A stretch of DNA of 64,000 bases from Erythrocercus mccallii (taxonomy: Eukaryota; Chordata; Aves; Passeriformes; Dicruridae), in NCBI GenBank assembly GCA_013397435.1, contig VZRG01000369.1, positions 480,294 to 544,293 on the forward strand. Direction: 5' to 3'. The notes under the pieces are model-generated. The model was not told where the DNA came from, ran no database searches, and saw only the letters and a program-made list of their open reading frames with translations. Shown here one piece after another: positions 59,880 through 64,000 of this stretch. The position numbers and the translations under genes are program-made. Within the stretch, counting starts at the first letter, position 1. The number at the start of each line of letters is the position of its first letter.

Positions 59880-60115
59880 TGTGTTTGTACAGCATCTAGT
59901 GTAATAAGAACCTCATCCAAGAGACTTTTGTAGGCTCTTCTACAGTTCAAACAGATAATGACAGCTTTATTTTAATATGGAAAAAGGTTATCCTTGTTTT
60001 ATGAAGGAAATGGAGGCAGAAAGATAACACCTGTCATAGAAATAGACCTAGACGGACTGCAGGCTCAGATGTTTCTTTGCTGCTCTGGCTACTAGACCAC
60101 AGCACAGAGGCATTC
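59880..60115 (+). repeat. Ancient amniote interspersed repeats (CR1/L3-like tail and MIR/L2-like segment)
   Basis: The first part, GTACAGCATCTAGTGTAATAAGAACC..ATCC, matches the pattern GTACAGCGCCTAGCACAATGGGG..CC of an old LINE 3' end. Further on, GGTTATCCTTGTTTTATGAAGGAAATGGAGGCAGAAAGA resembles the TTATCCCCATTTTACAGATGAGGAAACTGAGGCACAGAGA core of MIR/L2-like repeats. CTCTGGCTACTAGACCAC resembles its CTCTAACCACTAGACCAC tail. The order is consistent with plus-strand fragments from ancestral amniote elements. Subfamily names are not assignable by eye. Confidence 0.5.
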
Positions 60116-60790
60116 CTAAAACTTGTACCTGTTAAACACAATTTATTGTTTGGTTGATCTATGATGTGCCTTTATTTCTATATGGGATTTATAACAGAAA
60201 CTATCTTGAGTGTATCAGACCTATTGTGCTCTGAAAAAGCCTCCAGACACTTAAAAGCACTAGACAGCCAAAGTCTCTTCTGTTCAACTGGGCACACCTT
60301 TGAGGAGGAAAAAAGAACATGTCCAAGAAAACTCAAGCTTAGGGTAACCTAATCCTATCTCCATACCACGTAAATATTTAAAGAGAAAATGCAACAACCA
60401 CATTGTTGAATTTCCTACTTTGGATGGCTGTCACATTTTTAATGATAGTTGAATAGTTTTGTATTTTATTTATGTGGTATCATTTGTTTGCTGGGGAATA
60501 TGAATTGAACAGTTTCCTTGCCTCTGAATTTGAAATTGTATTTTCCTCGATATCATTAGTTGAAGGATGTTACCACATAAATAATTAAATAAGCCGAGTG
60601 TTGTGATTGTTTGCTGTATAATATATATAGATCCAAAAGTATACTGAAATGCTGTTTGAAACAGATGAGTCAATGCCACATTTTCTGACATCTGCCTAGA
60701 AAAAAAGAGAGAAAAAAACTCTCACAGAGAGGGAAAAACCAGAAACGGTCACTTGGCTTTTTGGGAAAGCTCTGGCCTGAGAAAGGAGCT

Positions 60791-60809
60791 AAAAGAAAAA
60801 AAAAAAAAA
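60791..60809. repeat. A-rich run
   Basis: AAAAG is followed by 14 consecutive A. No recognisable retrocopy precedes it. Confidence 0.9.
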
Positions 60810-60837
60810 GGTGGGGAATAATGAATTCATCAAGCTG

Positions 60838-61000
60838 AAAATGCACAGGCCAATGGAGCGCTTAGATTTCAATAGAAGGCAAATGGAAAGAGAGCCCCCA
60901 TTACTGCTGAGATGCAGCGACACGGCTGCACTAATCGCTTGGTCATGCTTGGGAGACACTAAGTCATCATGGGCCATGACATGGGGAGAACAGGCGCCAG
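60838..61000. promoter_or_regulatory. Candidate conserved non-coding element
   Basis: This is non-repetitive sequence with more CpG and complexity than its neighbours. It includes GATTTCAATAG, CACTAATCGCTTGG and TAAGTCATCATGGGCCATGACA (the last with a TCATGG/CCATGA inverted repeat). It resembles conserved regulatory DNA in texture. The overlapping 128-codon + frame (60811-61197) and the minus frame (60789-61040) have no recognisable domains. Confidence 0.22.
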
Positions 61001-61209
61001 GGTTTGTTGTAAGAAAAAATTGTTTATTTAACATCCACAATCGGCATCATCCCTCTCCTTTACCTTGCATCCCCGTACCCAGATCCATCCCTCTCTGCCA
61101 GGGAACCGCATGCCAGGCAGCACGGCTGGGCTGCTGCAGAGCAGGCCTGGGCAGCCGAGAATTAGAAGAGAATGTTTTTGGTAGGGTGCAACTATAGAAC
61201 TGTCCTGCA

Positions 61210-64000
61210 ATGGGAATTAATGTCTCACCAGATTTGTCGCCCCTTTAAACAGAATTTATAGGACTTACTTGCTTCAAAATTCATATAAGTGCTGAGATTA
61301 CTTTCATGTGAGATATGCCCCCTCTCTTTAAAAAGAAAAAATGTCCTTGGCTGTTATTTGGACAACTGGCCATTTCTGTCTGAACAAAAGGAAAGATGCT
61401 GATGTTGGGCTGGGAAAATGATAGTTTCTGGGAACTTGTTATGGTAATATTAGGGAGAGTCTCCTCAGAGGCCAATCTTTCAAGGCAGGTAAGGTTTGGC
61501 ACACTTGTCCTCCTTGAATAACGCAGTGCTTAAAAGAAGTGCCGTGTTGGTGCAGGGGTTTGCAAGTGCTGGGCTCTATTCTTGGCCCTTGCCACAGACT
61601 TCCTCTGTGCTGAGGAACAAATCTTTTAGATTGTGCTTTTTTGTTTATTTGTTATTCTTTTTTGGGGGGGGTTAGAATTTCCTTGCACTTTAAATATGTG
61701 GGGAATTAAATGGAATAGACATTTAGATTTACTTCCCCTCCCCCCAGTAATAGATGAAATGGAGAGGATATAGAAACATGTTTAAAGGATCAAATCAATG
61801 CACTTATTTTGTAAGCAGAAACTAAAGGGAACAAGCTGTTGGTTTCTTTAAAAAATACACAACTGCTTTTTTTCCCCCAGCCTCCCTCTGAGATAAATCA
61901 AAATCAGTCTTTGAAAGATTAATTGAGGAGTCCATATCTCAAAAAATGTAGGCAGTGACTGCAAAAAAAGGCACAGTGTTGACTAATAAAACTGTCTAGC
62001 TATACAAACCTTTAAAATGAAGAAATTGCCCATCCACATATTTTTTCTGCCACATATCTTAATTAGCTCCACAAAACCCACTGCCTACTTCCACTTTCCC
62101 ATTAATTAGTCCCATGCTACTGTGAAGTGAGCACTGAAAAAATAGCCATTCTTAGTTCCTTCTGTAACAATACATGGCATTACCTTCATTCTGACTAGAG
62201 GAGAAGGGCAGATACTCTGTGAGAGCCGAGCTGTCTTGTAAGGTTCCTGAATTACTTTACAGATCTGCATTATGTCTGTAAGAGAGAATTTAATGTCCTG
62301 AACACACACACATGTATTTTCATTAAAAAATTAGTAAATCTAGAGTACTGAATTGTGGTCTGCTCTAGGGTGTTTCTATACAATAAAACTAATATTAGGG
62401 AAAGAAAGAGACTAGGAGAACAGAAGTTAATTAAGAATACAAATTTTAAAAATCACATGTATTTAAGGCAGAAATAAAGAAATGAGAATTCTTTGGGTTT
62501 TTTCCTCTTTCTATGGTCCTAAAGGAGAAATAATAATGAAGAAAGAAACACTAAATTGAGTTCAGCCTACTCATTAAGAAAACCCCACAAAATTCCTTGA
62601 GTTAAAAATGAATCTGGATAGCTATAGCAGATTCATCTACAAAATTACAATTGCTCCTCCAGTCCTTATTCAGATAAGTTCTATTTTTGATAAGGCATGT
62701 GTGTGAGCTTGTTAACTGAACCCATAATTAATGGACTTCTTAGATCTAGAGGCCCAAATGGCTTAAAATTGCAATATTTTGAGGGTGCTGACCTGTGAAA
62801 GCAGTGGTTTACAAAGGGGATCACTCATGCTTGTGACCTTTCTGAGGGGCCAGGTAACAAATGTAGTTTGAATATTTTCTAGTCAGGTGAAAACTGTCTA
62901 ATCTGGTGTCAGAAATTCTGTTATTGGTGGCTTTAGTTTTATTCTTTGTAAACCACCAAGTTATGGGGATTGAGCTGAAACTGATGGACTCACCTACTGC
63001 CTAAGAGTTTTCCACCACCAGGAGACCACAGACCACCTTGTGAGGCAATCTGCAGTGAGAACAAAGCAGTTTGGAGGGGCTGGAAATGTGGGGATTTATG
63101 GCACAGCATCAAAGTGCAGGTAGCTAACCCTGGCAGTACCCACCCTGCAGAAAAATGTGATCCTGCATAGTCCTGAGTTGCCACAAGTTTAACATTAAGA
63201 TATCAGTTATTCAACATCTCTCTTGTGAATTGAAGTTCAGCCTGAGTATTTATCTGTTGTTTCATCTTGATGAGACAGAAATGATTGAGTCTAGGCCAGG
63301 CATAGCTGATTTATCTTAATACAGATGAAGCCTGTATACCCATCTTCAAGTAAAGATCATGTTTCTCATCGTGATATCTGAGAGTCTTTAACTCTCTATC
63401 ATGAGAACTTGCAGTTCCTCACTTAAAAAGAATAATTAGAGAATTCAGTATGCCAATTTTATCTGATTAAAAAAAAGGCATGTAAGCTCTTCACCCATAG
63501 TTTGTTGAGCTTATTTTATGTAAGACCAAAGTTGGGTAAAGAGATAGGTCATTCAGAGAAGACTATGTGGCATAGAATGAAGGTTGTTTTTCAGGTTCAT
63601 GAAGTGATCTGATTGTGTTTTGAGTTCCCAATTGATGTTTGTTTTTATTTAAAATGTCTGTAAGGGTAACTGTTCAGAATGTACTATCCAAGATAATAGC
63701 ATTAACTGGCATGGCTGCAAAATCAATAATAGTAACAAAAATATACTTCTACTGATTAAGAGTGACATAAAATAAATTTGTTAACTGAAATGGATGTAGT
63801 CAACAGTTTAAACATGTGTCTTAAATACTGTAATGCAATTTATAGTTCTTATTTTAACTTTTAGTTAATTTTTTAAAAGAACCTTTGAAAATATGTATTG
63901 CATTTCTCTCCTTATAAAAAGACAAGCCAAACTGAGATAGAAAAGCATTTCATTTCCTCTAATAGAGCTCCCACCTGCAAAAATAAACTTGACAACAAAA
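61210..64000. other. Non-coding AT-rich block, no gene recognised
   Basis: Only frames shorter than 75 codons occur. A donor-like GGCAG/GTAAGG lies at 61487 and a short (CA)n run near 62303. I see no gene, and the non-coding block continues past the window end. Confidence 0.6.

Noticed and set aside
1..64000. CRISPR array, phage, operon, rRNA or tRNA genes
   Set aside because: No regularly spaced repeats, no bacterial-type gene packing and no recognisable RNA gene; the CR1 elements and CpG island show a vertebrate source.

Overview
This is a vertebrate nuclear window, almost certainly from a bird. The best evidence is a 5'-truncated CR1 LINE at 27834-28489, whose reverse-transcriptase C-terminus and 3' end match avian CR1 elements. 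A second, older CR1-like fragment lies near 53225-53575. Several very degraded repeats of types shared by birds, crocodilians and turtles are also present. Long AT-rich non-coding DNA, sparse young repeats and one dense CpG island also fit a bird. Nothing prokaryotic, plasmid-like, phage-like or CRISPR-like is present.

Layout. Bases 1 to about 1435 are a GC- and CpG-rich island, interrupted by a 670-base run of N (158-827) with a (TG)n tract at its right edge. This is very probably the promoter and first-exon region of a gene, but the gene, its strand and its first exon cannot be read from the sequence. From about 1440 to the end (roughly 62.5 kb) the sequence is AT-rich and non-coding as far as I can tell. 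Open frames there are short, have no recognisable domains and overlap on both strands as chance frames do. The block is either a very long first intron (gene on +) or upstream intergenic DNA (gene on -).

Within this block I can support: the CR1 at 27834-28489; an older CR1-like relic at 53225-53575; a 135-codon minus-strand frame at 23448-23855 that resembles the start of a DIRS-type reverse transcriptase; a palindromic MITE-like element at 11114-11214; several degenerate ancient amniote repeats (14161-14340, 20131-20190, 31125-31195, 34459-34540, 59279-59345, 59880-60115); microsatellites; short tandem duplications, including a near-perfect 42-bp one at 44911-44995; and perfect inverted repeats at 18231-18263 and 52430-52445. 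Weak exon candidates lie at 50515-50588, 54298-54487 and 56347-56451. The first two have good splice signals and compatible reading phase. A GC-richer patch at 57060-57260 could hold an alternative first exon. Some motif-dense stretches (for example 40359-40925 and 60838-61000) look like conserved regulatory DNA, but that is inference without an alignment.

No set of genes acts together here. The biology is one promoter island and a large non-coding domain carrying transposon fossils and possible regulatory elements. The most unusual item is the DIRS-like fragment, because DIRS elements are not a normal component of bird genomes as I know them.
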